Assembly: GCA_034422355.1 (NCBI GenBank)
Contig: DAOUJS010000190.1
Span: 1 to 24,824, forward strand
Length of the DNA: 24,824 bases
Origin: CATOSP01 sp034422355
Lineage (GTDB): Bacteria; Chloroflexota; Dehalococcoidia; Lucifugimonadales; UBA3495
Reading direction: 5' to 3'
Positions 6,560-13,362 of this stretch are shown piece by piece (the first letter of the stretch is position 1; each line of letters begins with the position of its first letter). The notes beneath the pieces are model-generated. The model did not search any database. It was not told where the DNA came from and saw only the letters and a list, made by a program, of their open reading frames with translations. The translations under genes were made by a program, and so were the position numbers.

Positions 6560-7624
6560 ATGGTAGGCCTGTGGACGCTCAGAGTGGTGGGGGCTGGAGG
6601 GTTTGCGTTCCTTGGCTGGAGGTTGGGCGGAGTCGTATCGGATTTTACTTCCCCAACAAACACCGGGGAAGGGCAATTCCTGCCCTGGGGATTGGCCCTG
6701 ACTCTGGCCGGGATACCGGTGGGAGCACTGATAGCGCCGTATCTGATGTTTAGTCCGTGGCGAAAATTCGCAGATTTCCTGCGCGACATTCCCGGACCGA
6801 CACTGGTCGCCAGTGTTATCGGACTGTTGGTTGGACTGATCGTTGCATCTCTTATCTCCATCCCGCTTTACATCCGGCTGGATGGGTGGATGGGATGGGG
6901 TATTCCCACCATCGTCAGCATCAGCCTGGGGCTGTTGGGTGCGTGGATTGGCGGGCACCGCAACCGTGACATGCAAGCCATAATACCGGCTCTGGAAAAT
7001 ACCAACGGGACGGGTAAAGTATCCCGGAATGGCAGCATTGTTGTGGACACCAGTGCGATTATCGACGGGCGCATCGCCGACCTCAGCATCACCGGGTTCC
7101 TGGAAGGCGAACTGGTGGTGCCCAGATTCGTGCTGGACGAACTCAGGCACATCGCCGATTCCAGCGATCCCCTGCGCCGCAATCGGGGTCGTAGGGGATT
7201 GGAGGTGTTGGGCAGGCTGCGTAAAGATAGCTCGGTCCCAATGGAAGTCTTGGACGTAGGGGTAGCGGCAGGCGACGAAGTGGACTCCCAGTTGGTCAGG
7301 CTGGCCAAGGGAATGAAATCTCCCATCCTCACTACCGACTACAACCTGAACCGGGTGGCTGAGCTCCAGGGCGTCCAGGTGCTGAACGTCAACGAGTTGG
7401 CCAATGCCCTCAAGTCAATCGTGCTTCCCGGCGAGGAGATGCGTGTGCACATCGTTCAGGAAGGAAAAGAGGCCGGACAAGGTGTGGCCTACCTGGACGA
7501 CGGCACGATGGTCGTCGTGGAGGGAGGCCGGCGTTACCTCAACGCCTTCCACGACGTGGTGGTCACAAGAGTTCTCCAAACAGCCGCCGGACGTATCATA
7601 TTCGCCCAACCCAAGAACAACTGA
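6560..7624 (+). CDS. yacL: YacL-like membrane PIN-TRAM domain protein
   Basis: The 354-residue protein starts at ATG 6560 with AAGGAGG 9 nt upstream. The N-terminal third has about four hydrophobic segments (roughly 5-27, 42-64, 82-106, 113-132). A PIN nuclease-like domain follows, with VVDTSAIIDGRI (Asp163), LDEL (Glu194), DSQL (Asp242) and TTDYN (Asp260) as the acidic metal-binding set. The C-terminus (about 288-350) is a TRAM domain, a small RNA-binding barrel. It is thus a membrane-tethered presumptive RNase. In Bacillus-type genomes yacL also lies directly before ispD, and the same order is kept here. The ispD start is 7 nt after the stop. Confidence 0.92.
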   Translation: MVGLWTLRVVGAGGFAFLGWRLGGVVSDFTSPTNTGEGQFLPWGLALTLAGIPVGALIAPYLMFSPWRKFADFLRDIPGPTLVASVIGLLVGLIVASLISIPLYIRLDGWMGWGIPTIVSISLGLLGAWIGGHRNRDMQAIIPALENTNGTGKVSRNGSIVVDTSAIIDGRIADLSITGFLEGELVVPRFVLDELRHIADSSDPLRRNRGRRGLEVLGRLRKDSSVPMEVLDVGVAAGDEVDSQLVRLAKGMKSPILTTDYNLNRVAELQGVQVLNVNELANALKSIVLPGEEMRVHIVQEGKEAGQGVAYLDDGTMVVVEGGRRYLNAFHDVVVTRVLQTAAGRIIFAQPKNN

Positions 7625-7631
7625 CCTCCCA

Positions 7632-8351
7632 ATGTCCTCGTTGCCCGACTCAGATGCGGCCTGTTACTCCGGCCCGAAGGTCGGAGCAGTGGTCGTGGCC
7701 GCCGGAAACAGCACTCGGATGGGCGGTATCGATAAGATTTTCGCGCCAGTACTTGGTTTGCCCCTGGTCAACTACTCCCTCGACCAACTGGAGCGGTGTC
7801 CGTCGGTAGACCAGATTGCTTTAGTGCTGGACGCCAGGGCATTGGAACGTGGCGCGTCTTTGGTGCGAGAACGGGGATACCGCAAGGTCGTGCAACTATG
7901 CCCAGGGGGAGAACGCCGCCAGGACTCCGTATTCAACGGCCTTAAAGCCCTGGCGAGTTGCGAGTGGGTAATCGTCCACGATGGGGCGCGTCCCTGCCTG
8001 GACGACAAGATGCTCCGGCGTGGGCTTGCCGCGGCCCAGGAGTGCGGCGCGGCAGTGGCGGGAGTGCCGTGCAAGGACACCATCAAGGCCGTCTCAACGG
8101 ATATGAAGGTCCAGGACACCCCTGACAGGGCAACCCTCTGGGTAGCGCAGACCCCCCAGGTGTTCCGTTACCGCATCCTGATGGACGCTCATCAGCGCTG
8201 CTCATCCGACGTCACCGATGACGCCATGATGGTGGAAAGCCTCGGCTATCCAGTCAAGATGTTCCTGGGAGCTTACGAGAACCTGAAGGTTACAACCCCC
8301 GACGACCTGGCGTTGGCGGAAACGCTCCTGCGCGACTGGGCTGCGGCGTAA
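7632..8351 (+). CDS. ispD: 2-C-methyl-D-erythritol 4-phosphate cytidylyltransferase
   Basis: The 239-residue enzyme joins CTP and methylerythritol phosphate in the non-mevalonate isoprenoid pathway. Motifs are VVVAAGNSTRMGG (20-32) with Lys35 in the CTP site, VHDGARP near 115, the KDTIK loop, QTPQVF, TDDAMMVE, and the terminal GAYENLKVTTPDDL block. ATG 7632 is chosen because it lies just before the conserved N-terminus. The frame is open further upstream but overlaps yacL. No good ribosome site is seen, and translation is probably coupled to yacL. The length is normal. Confidence 0.95.
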   Translation: MSSLPDSDAACYSGPKVGAVVVAAGNSTRMGGIDKIFAPVLGLPLVNYSLDQLERCPSVDQIALVLDARALERGASLVRERGYRKVVQLCPGGERRQDSVFNGLKALASCEWVIVHDGARPCLDDKMLRRGLAAAQECGAAVAGVPCKDTIKAVSTDMKVQDTPDRATLWVAQTPQVFRYRILMDAHQRCSSDVTDDAMMVESLGYPVKMFLGAYENLKVTTPDDLALAETLLRDWAAA

Positions 8352-8381
8352 CCCCGTCCATCCTACGGCGCTCGACCCACA

Positions 8382-8768
8382 TCAGCAGCCGTTGGCCTGC
8401 CCCTCCACCAAGGAGAAACCCTGCTGTAGAAAGTCCCTTACCAGTGGGCGGTTCTCTTCTATTTGGTAGTCTTCCATAAAGTCATGGCAGAAATTAGCAC
8501 GAAAAATCTCCGCTGCCGCATACCCACCCCTCAAGAGATCATCGCCCGACTCTTCATAGAGTCTCCGAATCACTACCTTCCTGTGATAAGATTTGCCGGA
8601 GTCCCAACCGCGCTGCTTTGCGGCAGCCATAACGGCTTGAGTTACGGCTCCCCATAACTTTTCCGATGCTTGCAAGACTTCCCAGGAGGCGAATTCTTCA
8701 TCCGACCTGCTTAGAAAGTCCCGGGCGGTTTGAAGATGCTCTTCAACAGATTTTGTCCCGGTAGTCAC
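8382..8768 (-). CDS. PaREP1/HEPN-like protein
   Basis: From GTG 8768 the product has 128 residues. It is helical, with the pattern SVEEHLQTARDFL, WEVLQASEKLWGAVTQAV and AAEIFRANFCHDF, then a final acidic helix. This resembles PaREP1 proteins, a HEPN-related family of small helical domains often of unknown role. No Rx4-6H RNase motif is clear. It runs against its neighbours and converges on ispD (30-bp gap). A G-rich GGGGG precedes the GTG. The frame stays open upstream through ATG 8831 to ATG 8933, where it carries the coding-like repeat copy B, so a longer start is possible. A possible -10, TATACT, lies at 8807-8802 on this strand. The gene interrupts a normally compact ispD-ispF order. Confidence 0.78.
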   Translation of the reverse strand: MTTGTKSVEEHLQTARDFLSRSDEEFASWEVLQASEKLWGAVTQAVMAAAKQRGWDSGKSYHRKVVIRRLYEESGDDLLRGGYAAAEIFRANFCHDFMEDYQIEENRPLVRDFLQQGFSLVEGQANGC

Positions 8769-8810
8769 AACCGGCCCCCAACAGTGGGTTCTACGAAAGG
8801 GAGTATAGCC

Positions 8811-8873
8811 CGATTGAGAACGCCGTCCCATGCTTGGTGCGGAGCCGGCACGGCCGCTGAGGGTCCGCATTGC
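8811..8873 (-). repeat. Coding-like repeat element, copy B
   Basis: This is the second copy of the element at 5087-5146, in inverted orientation. The identical 17-bp core is at 8851-8867. In frame with the PaREP1 gene it reads AMRTLSGR, then SMGRRSQS. It lies in the 145-bp gap between the divergent PaREP1 and ispF genes. One extra codon relative to copy A keeps the frame. Confidence 0.7.
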
Positions 8874-8913
8874 AGACTGTGCCAGCCTTACTGCTAAGGG
8901 TAGAGAAGCCGCC

Positions 8914-9393
8914 TTGGACATCCGCACGGGCATAGGGTTCGACGCGCACCCGCTGATCGAGGGCAGGCGGTTAGTCGTAGGTGGGGTGGACGTTCCCTAC
9001 CATCTTGGACTGGCGGGCCACAGCGACGGTGATGTGCTGGTCCATGCCATGATGGACGCGCTGCTGGGCGCAGGCGCGTTGGGAGACAAGGGGGCCCATT
9101 TCCCATCCAGCGACCCTCAGTACAAGGACATCTCCAGCCTGGTCTTGCTCACTTCCGTTGGCGGCCTAGTGGCCCGCGCCGGTTGGCGCATCTCAAACGT
9201 GGATGCTACAATACTGGCGCAAAAACCCCGGCTTGGTCCCTTTATTGACACAATGAGGGAGAAGACGAGCGAAGCCCTCTCCTTGCCCTTGGAGCGTATC
9301 GGCATCAAGGCCACCACCACCGACTTCATGGGGTTCGTGGGCCGGGAAGAAGGGATCGCCGCCCTTGCAGTGGCGACGCTGATCTCAGAGTGA
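8914..9393 (+). CDS. ispF: 2-C-methyl-D-erythritol 2,4-cyclodiphosphate synthase
   Basis: The 159-residue enzyme cyclises CDP-methylerythritol phosphate in isoprenoid synthesis, normally as a trimer. It shows GIGFDAH (6-12) with metal ligands Asp10 and His12, GHSDGDVLVHAMMDALLGA (His44), DKGAHFPSSD, and KATTTDFMGFVGREEG near the C-terminus. TTG 8914 gives the standard family length and N-terminus. ATG 8830 would add 28 residues that match nothing in the family. No strong ribosome site is seen. The stop overlaps the cysS start (TGATG), so the two are translationally coupled. Confidence 0.94.
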   Translation: MDIRTGIGFDAHPLIEGRRLVVGGVDVPYHLGLAGHSDGDVLVHAMMDALLGAGALGDKGAHFPSSDPQYKDISSLVLLTSVGGLVARAGWRISNVDATILAQKPRLGPFIDTMREKTSEALSLPLERIGIKATTTDFMGFVGREEGIAALAVATLISE

Positions 9394-10769
9394 TGCGGTT
9401 ATACAATACACTGACCGGAGACGTGCAAGAGTTCTCGTCGGGCGACGGGAAGAGTGTGAAGATGTACGTCTGTGGAGTCACCCCGTACTCCTCCACCCAC
9501 GTCGGCCATGCCCTCAGCTACGTTGTCTTCGACGTGCTCCGTCGCTACCTGGAGCATAAGGGTTATGAGGTCCGCCACGTCCAGAACTTCACCGACATTG
9601 ACGATAAGATAATCCAGCGCGCGTCTGAGCAAGGCATTTCCTCCGAGGAGTTGGCCGAGCGGTACATCGCCGATTTCTTCGAGACGATGGACGCTCTCGG
9701 CATACAGCGCGCCCACGTCTACCCACGGGCCACTCAGGAGATTGGCCCAATCATCGAGACCATTCGCGGGCTGGTAGACAAGGGCTACGCTTATCCTGCC
9801 GGCGGCGACGTGAACTTCCGGGTAACGAGGTTCCAAGAATACGGGAAACTCAGCCATCGGACGCTGGACGGCATGATCGCCGGGGCGCGCATCTCGGTCG
9901 ATGAACAGAAGGAACACCCAGGGGACTTCGCCCTTTGGAAAGGGGCCAAGCCGGGTGAGCCGGCGTGGGACAGCCCTTGGGGACCAGGACGCCCGGGCTG
10001 GCACATCGAATGCACCAGCATGGCCACGACTTATCTGGGCGAGTCCCTGGACATCCACGGCGGCGGCCAGGACCTGGTGTTCCCTCACCACGAGAACGAG
10101 ATTGCCCAGAGCGAAGCCGCCACCGGAATCGAACCTTTCTCCCGATACTGGGTCCATAATGGGCTGCTTCAGCTTGGCGACGACAAGATGAGCAAATCTT
10201 TGGGAAACCTGGTTTCAGCGGAGGATGCGCTGGAGAGGTACAGTGCAGATTCGCTGCGACTCTACTTCCTCAGCTCCCACTACCGCAGCCCATTGAACTA
10301 CAGCGATGAAGGGGCCGCCTCAATGGAGCGCAGCGCGGACCGGTTGCGTCGCTCGCTGGAACACGATGGTGCGGACGCAGAGGAACCCCTCGACGCCTCC
10401 CCATACGAAGAGCGTTTCATGGCAGCGATGGACGACGACCTGAATACCCCCCGCGCCTTGGCCGCGCTTTTCGACTTGGCCCGGGAGATCAACAGGACCC
10501 ATGCCGGGCGGAGCGTCAAGTCTGCCCAGGAGTGTCTCCGCCGGTTGGGAGGGATACTCGGTCTGACCTTTGCCGAGCGCCGGTCCCCCGGCACGGACCA
10601 CGTTGGCGTTGAACCTTTCATCGAGTTGCTGCTGGCCACCAGGGACGAACTACGCAAGGCCAAGCAATTTGCCCTGGCAGACCAGATACGGGACGGACTG
10701 GGCCGGCAGGGGATCACCCTGGAAGACACCCCCCAGGGAACGCTGTGGCAGTTCCAGACCGGGCGGTGA
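9393..10769 (+). CDS. cysS: Cysteinyl-tRNA synthetase
   Basis: From ATG 9393 the protein has 458 residues. It is a class I synthetase that charges tRNA-Cys. The zinc and HIGH-type region reads YVCGVTPYSSTHVGHA (25-40). NFTDIDDK, GWHIECTSMA and GGGQDLVFPHHENE carry further zinc and substrate residues, and the KMSKS loop is DDKMSKSLGN. The C-terminal helical domain is present, and the length is close to the bacterial norm. A GTG at 9390 is a possible alternative start. cysS near ispD/ispF is a known order in Firmicutes and related lineages. Confidence 0.96.
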   Translation: MRLYNTLTGDVQEFSSGDGKSVKMYVCGVTPYSSTHVGHALSYVVFDVLRRYLEHKGYEVRHVQNFTDIDDKIIQRASEQGISSEELAERYIADFFETMDALGIQRAHVYPRATQEIGPIIETIRGLVDKGYAYPAGGDVNFRVTRFQEYGKLSHRTLDGMIAGARISVDEQKEHPGDFALWKGAKPGEPAWDSPWGPGRPGWHIECTSMATTYLGESLDIHGGGQDLVFPHHENEIAQSEAATGIEPFSRYWVHNGLLQLGDDKMSKSLGNLVSAEDALERYSADSLRLYFLSSHYRSPLNYSDEGAASMERSADRLRRSLEHDGADAEEPLDASPYEERFMAAMDDDLNTPRALAALFDLAREINRTHAGRSVKSAQECLRRLGGILGLTFAERRSPGTDHVGVEPFIELLLATRDELRKAKQFALADQIRDGLGRQGITLEDTPQGTLWQFQTGR

Positions 10770-10895
10770 CCCTGACAGCCCCTTAACCCACCCCTTACTG
10801 TGCCCCGGTTCCCACAGGTGAGTCCTAACCGCATGACTCGTGTGGACAGGTTCTCCAGGACTGTTCTACACGGGCAAGCAAGCTGTCCATAGTCG

Positions 10896-10901
10896 TATAA
10901 T
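10896..10901 (+). promoter_or_regulatory. Possible -10 element for the Uma2 gene
   Basis: A perfect TATAAT lies 55 nt before the Uma2 start codon. No good -35 box is seen at 16-18 bp upstream (GGCAAG at 17 bp), so an activator or a weak promoter would have to be assumed. Confidence 0.3.
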
Positions 10902-10955
10902 GACTAGCAATGGACGCGTTCTATCCCTACTTCACTCGAACATACAGGGATTGCC

Positions 10956-11750
10956 ATGACCAGCAGACCGGTCCCGCCAAAGTCATCCCCTGGACCCGCC
11001 GCCCGGTTCAAGCCGCCTCCGCGGACCCCCGTTGACCCGGGCGACGGCAAATTTCCCGTCTTTCCTCCAAGGGGCGATATGCAAAACCCCATTCATCTCC
11101 ACAACCCTGGTCACCTGGCAGCCTTGCGCCGCCATTTTGGTTCCCCGGAGACTACCCTTGTCCTGGGTGAAGTCCCGGTGGGCCGGGACATACGCCAACG
11201 CCGGGGCCTGCGTATCCCAGACCTGATAGTCGTATTCGGCGTGGACTCGGCTAGAGTCATCACCGACCGGGGCTATTCCATCGAGGAATGGGGCAAATCC
11301 CCGGACTTCGTGCTGGAAGTGGCGTCAGAGACCACCGGGCAGAGAGACATCGGGGATAAGCGCCGAGACTACGCCGCCTTCGGGATTCCCGAGTACTGGC
11401 GTTTCGACCCGTCGGGTGGTCTGTACCACGGGACGCACCTGGCCGGGGACTTGCTGGTTGGCGGCGTGTACCAGCCCGTCAACATCGTCAGGGTGGATGA
11501 CGCCCACTACTGGGGGCGCAGCCAAACCCTGGGGCTGGACATTTGTTGGGAGGAAGGGCGTCTGCGCTGGTATGACCCGGTGGCGGGGCGCTACCTTCGG
11601 ACTTTCGACGAGGAAGCCGAGGATCGCATCGCCGCAGAGGGCGAGCGCGATGCCGCCCGTAGCGAACTGGATGCGGAACGCAAGACACGCCTGGCAGCCG
11701 AGGAAAGGATACGGGAACTGGAAGCCGAGAACCGCCGCTTGCGGAGTTAA
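10956..11750 (+). CDS. Uma2-family (DUF820) putative endonuclease-fold protein
   Basis: The 264-residue protein has a PD-(D/E)XK-like Uma2 core. It shows RIPDLIVVF with Asp89, FVLEVASETT with Glu121, DIGDKRRDYA with Lys135, and FGIPEYWRFD. These are the acidic/lysine residues expected of a nuclease fold, though the family's function is poorly known. A Pro-rich N-terminal tail of about 40 residues precedes the fold. The last 50 residues are a charged helix (about 215-264), probably a coiled coil. ATG 10956 has AGGGA 6 nt upstream. Uma2 genes are often multi-copy in Chloroflexota and Cyanobacteria, so lateral movement is possible. A hairpin follows the stop. Confidence 0.88.
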   Translation: MTSRPVPPKSSPGPAARFKPPPRTPVDPGDGKFPVFPPRGDMQNPIHLHNPGHLAALRRHFGSPETTLVLGEVPVGRDIRQRRGLRIPDLIVVFGVDSARVITDRGYSIEEWGKSPDFVLEVASETTGQRDIGDKRRDYAAFGIPEYWRFDPSGGLYHGTHLAGDLLVGGVYQPVNIVRVDDAHYWGRSQTLGLDICWEEGRLRWYDPVAGRYLRTFDEEAEDRIAAEGERDAARSELDAERKTRLAAEERIRELEAENRRLRS

Positions 11751-11752
11751 AA

Positions 11753-11784
11753 CCAGTGACAAGCCACTAGCCACAGGTCACTGG
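11753..11784. other. 8-bp inverted repeat after the Uma2 gene
   Basis: CCAGTGAC (11753-11760) and GTCACTGG (11777-11784) enclose a 16-nt loop, 3 bp after the stop. No U-run follows. It could be a weak terminator or processing site before the FAD oxidase, whose ribosome site starts 6 nt later. Confidence 0.4.
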
Positions 11785-11798
11785 CAGCTAGGAGGACC

Positions 11799-13190
11799 AT
11801 GCTCGACACTTCTATTCTTCGCCCACTGATCGACATAGTGGGCGAAGAAAATGTCCTTACCGGTGACTACGACCTTGACCGCTACTCCGGCGACGCCCTC
11901 ACCCCGTCACGGGCCTTCGGCGCGGAGGACGCATTTACTCATCTGGCCGACGCGGTGGCGCTGCCGGGTTCCTCAGAGGAAGTGTCACAGATAGTCAAGC
12001 TTGCAGCTAGGATGGAAATACCCGTCGTCCCATACGGCGGCGGCACCGGGGTCATGGGTGGCGCATTGCCTGTCCGGGGCGGGCTGGTGGTAAGTATGCA
12101 ACGCATGGACCGTGTTCTGGAAGTCAGTCCGAGAGACCTGACCGCCACGGTGGAGGCCGGAGTAGTAGTCGGAGATCTGGTGGACTACCTGGAAAACTAC
12201 GGCCTCATGTTTGGCCATGACCCCTACAGCGTTCCCATCGCCACCGTCGCCGGGACCATCTCCACCAACGGTGTCGGATACATGGCCGCGGCCCATGGGC
12301 CCATGGGCAACCAGGTGGTCGCGCTTGAGGTGGTGCTGCCCGACGGCAGTGTCCTGGAGACCCGGCCTGTGCCCAAGTACTCGTCCGGGCCGAACTTGAA
12401 CTACCTGTTCATCGGCAGCGAGGGGGCCTTCGGAATCATTACCAGGGCCACCGTCCGTGTGTTCCGCAAGCCCGAGGTAAGCACGCTTACCTCGGCATCC
12501 TTTGACAGTTTTGACCAGGGGTTCGCCGCAGCCGCAGAGCTCCTGGCCATCGGAATGCGTCCCACACTGCTTGACGTGACGGAAGATGACTCCGGGACAA
12601 CCCTCTACCTCCTGTTCGAGGGTTTCAGGGAAGGGGTAGCGGCGCAGGAAGCGCGCTGGGCGAGGGTATGTGCCGAGTTCGGAGGAACGCCTACCGGACC
12701 GGGACCGGCTGAGGACTACTGGCGTTTCCGGCACCAGTCCGGCGAGAACTACAAGCGGACGCTCTTGGGTCGCCCCCGACGGGACCGCTGGGCGCGTTGG
12801 GGAGGGGGCCGCGGTTTCGACTACCTCCACATGGCCCTGCCTGTCTCCAGAGTGCTGGAGTACCGGGACCGCTGCAAGGAGATAATGGCCGGGACCGGAG
12901 TGCGGGTGGTGGAATACTGCATTTGGAGCCGCCCGGAGCTGTTTTCCATGATGCTCCGCTCCGATGACGACGCGGGCGACGACATCCGGGAGCGTTTGGC
13001 CGAGGTAGTTGACCAAGTGCTTACACTGGCACAGGACATGGGCGGGACGATGGAATACTGCCACGGCGTCGGGGTAAAGCTGAACCACTTGCTCAAGCGC
13101 GAACAGGGTACGGGGTACAACGCCATCTCCAATCTGAAGCGCGCCCTCGACCCCAAGAACATCATGAACCCTGGCAAGCTGGCTCTCTGA
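11799..13190 (+). CDS. FAD-linked oxidoreductase, GlcD/alkyl-DHAP-synthase type
   Basis: The 463-residue flavoprotein has an N-terminal FAD_binding_4 domain (about 45-215) with PVVPYGGGTGVMGGAL (76-90) and the TVAGTISTNGVGYMAAAHG loop that holds FAD. A C-terminal FAD-linked oxidase domain ends in NPGKL. Members oxidise 2-hydroxy acids such as glycolate or D-lactate, or act as alkyl-dihydroxyacetone-phosphate synthases. The substrate cannot be fixed here. ATG 11799 has AGGAGG only 3 nt upstream. No Fe-S partner (GlcF/GlcE) is adjacent. The product is predicted soluble. Confidence 0.9.
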   Translation: MLDTSILRPLIDIVGEENVLTGDYDLDRYSGDALTPSRAFGAEDAFTHLADAVALPGSSEEVSQIVKLAARMEIPVVPYGGGTGVMGGALPVRGGLVVSMQRMDRVLEVSPRDLTATVEAGVVVGDLVDYLENYGLMFGHDPYSVPIATVAGTISTNGVGYMAAAHGPMGNQVVALEVVLPDGSVLETRPVPKYSSGPNLNYLFIGSEGAFGIITRATVRVFRKPEVSTLTSASFDSFDQGFAAAAELLAIGMRPTLLDVTEDDSGTTLYLLFEGFREGVAAQEARWARVCAEFGGTPTGPGPAEDYWRFRHQSGENYKRTLLGRPRRDRWARWGGGRGFDYLHMALPVSRVLEYRDRCKEIMAGTGVRVVEYCIWSRPELFSMMLRSDDDAGDDIRERLAEVVDQVLTLAQDMGGTMEYCHGVGVKLNHLLKREQGTGYNAISNLKRALDPKNIMNPGKLAL

Positions 13191-13236
13191 CTGCCCACAG
13201 TCACTTCCTTGTTCCCGATGCCGGTTTCCGGTAACA

Positions 13237-13263
13237 GTCGGCGCCGCATATTTGTGCGCCGAC
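13237..13263. promoter_or_regulatory. 8-bp stem-loop before the molybdenum hydroxylase gene
   Basis: GTCGGCGC (13237-13244) pairs exactly with GCGCCGAC (13256-13263), with an 11-nt loop. No strong U-run follows on the + strand. It may end the FAD oxidase transcript or act as an operator beside the downstream extended -10. Confidence 0.4.
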
Positions 13264-13265
13264 CG

Positions 13266-13274
13266 TGTTAATAT
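13266..13274 (+). promoter_or_regulatory. Possible extended -10 promoter for the molybdenum hydroxylase gene
   Basis: TGTTAATAT gives an extended -10 (TG, one base, TAATAT). No good -35 is seen; that position is taken by the stem at 13237-13263. The predicted leader is about 80 nt. Confidence 0.35.
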
Positions 13275-13328
13275 GTAGACGCAACAAAGGTGGGGATAGT
13301 ACGACTCTGTCCCCGCCGGATCGCGAGG

Positions 13329-13345
13329 TTCAAGCCAGGCTTGAA
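13329..13345. promoter_or_regulatory. Near-perfect palindrome just before the ribosome site
   Basis: TTCAAGCC and GGCTTGAA flank a single A, forming a 17-bp palindrome 18 nt before the ATG at 13363. The near absence of a spacer suits a dimeric DNA-binding protein better than an RNA hairpin. The regulator is unknown. Confidence 0.45.
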
Positions 13346-13362
13346 ACGGAAGGAGTGAGAGT

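Noticed and set aside
8830..8913. IspF start at ATG 8830
   Set aside because: The extra 28 residues do not belong to the IspF family; TTG 8914 gives the normal length and N-terminus.
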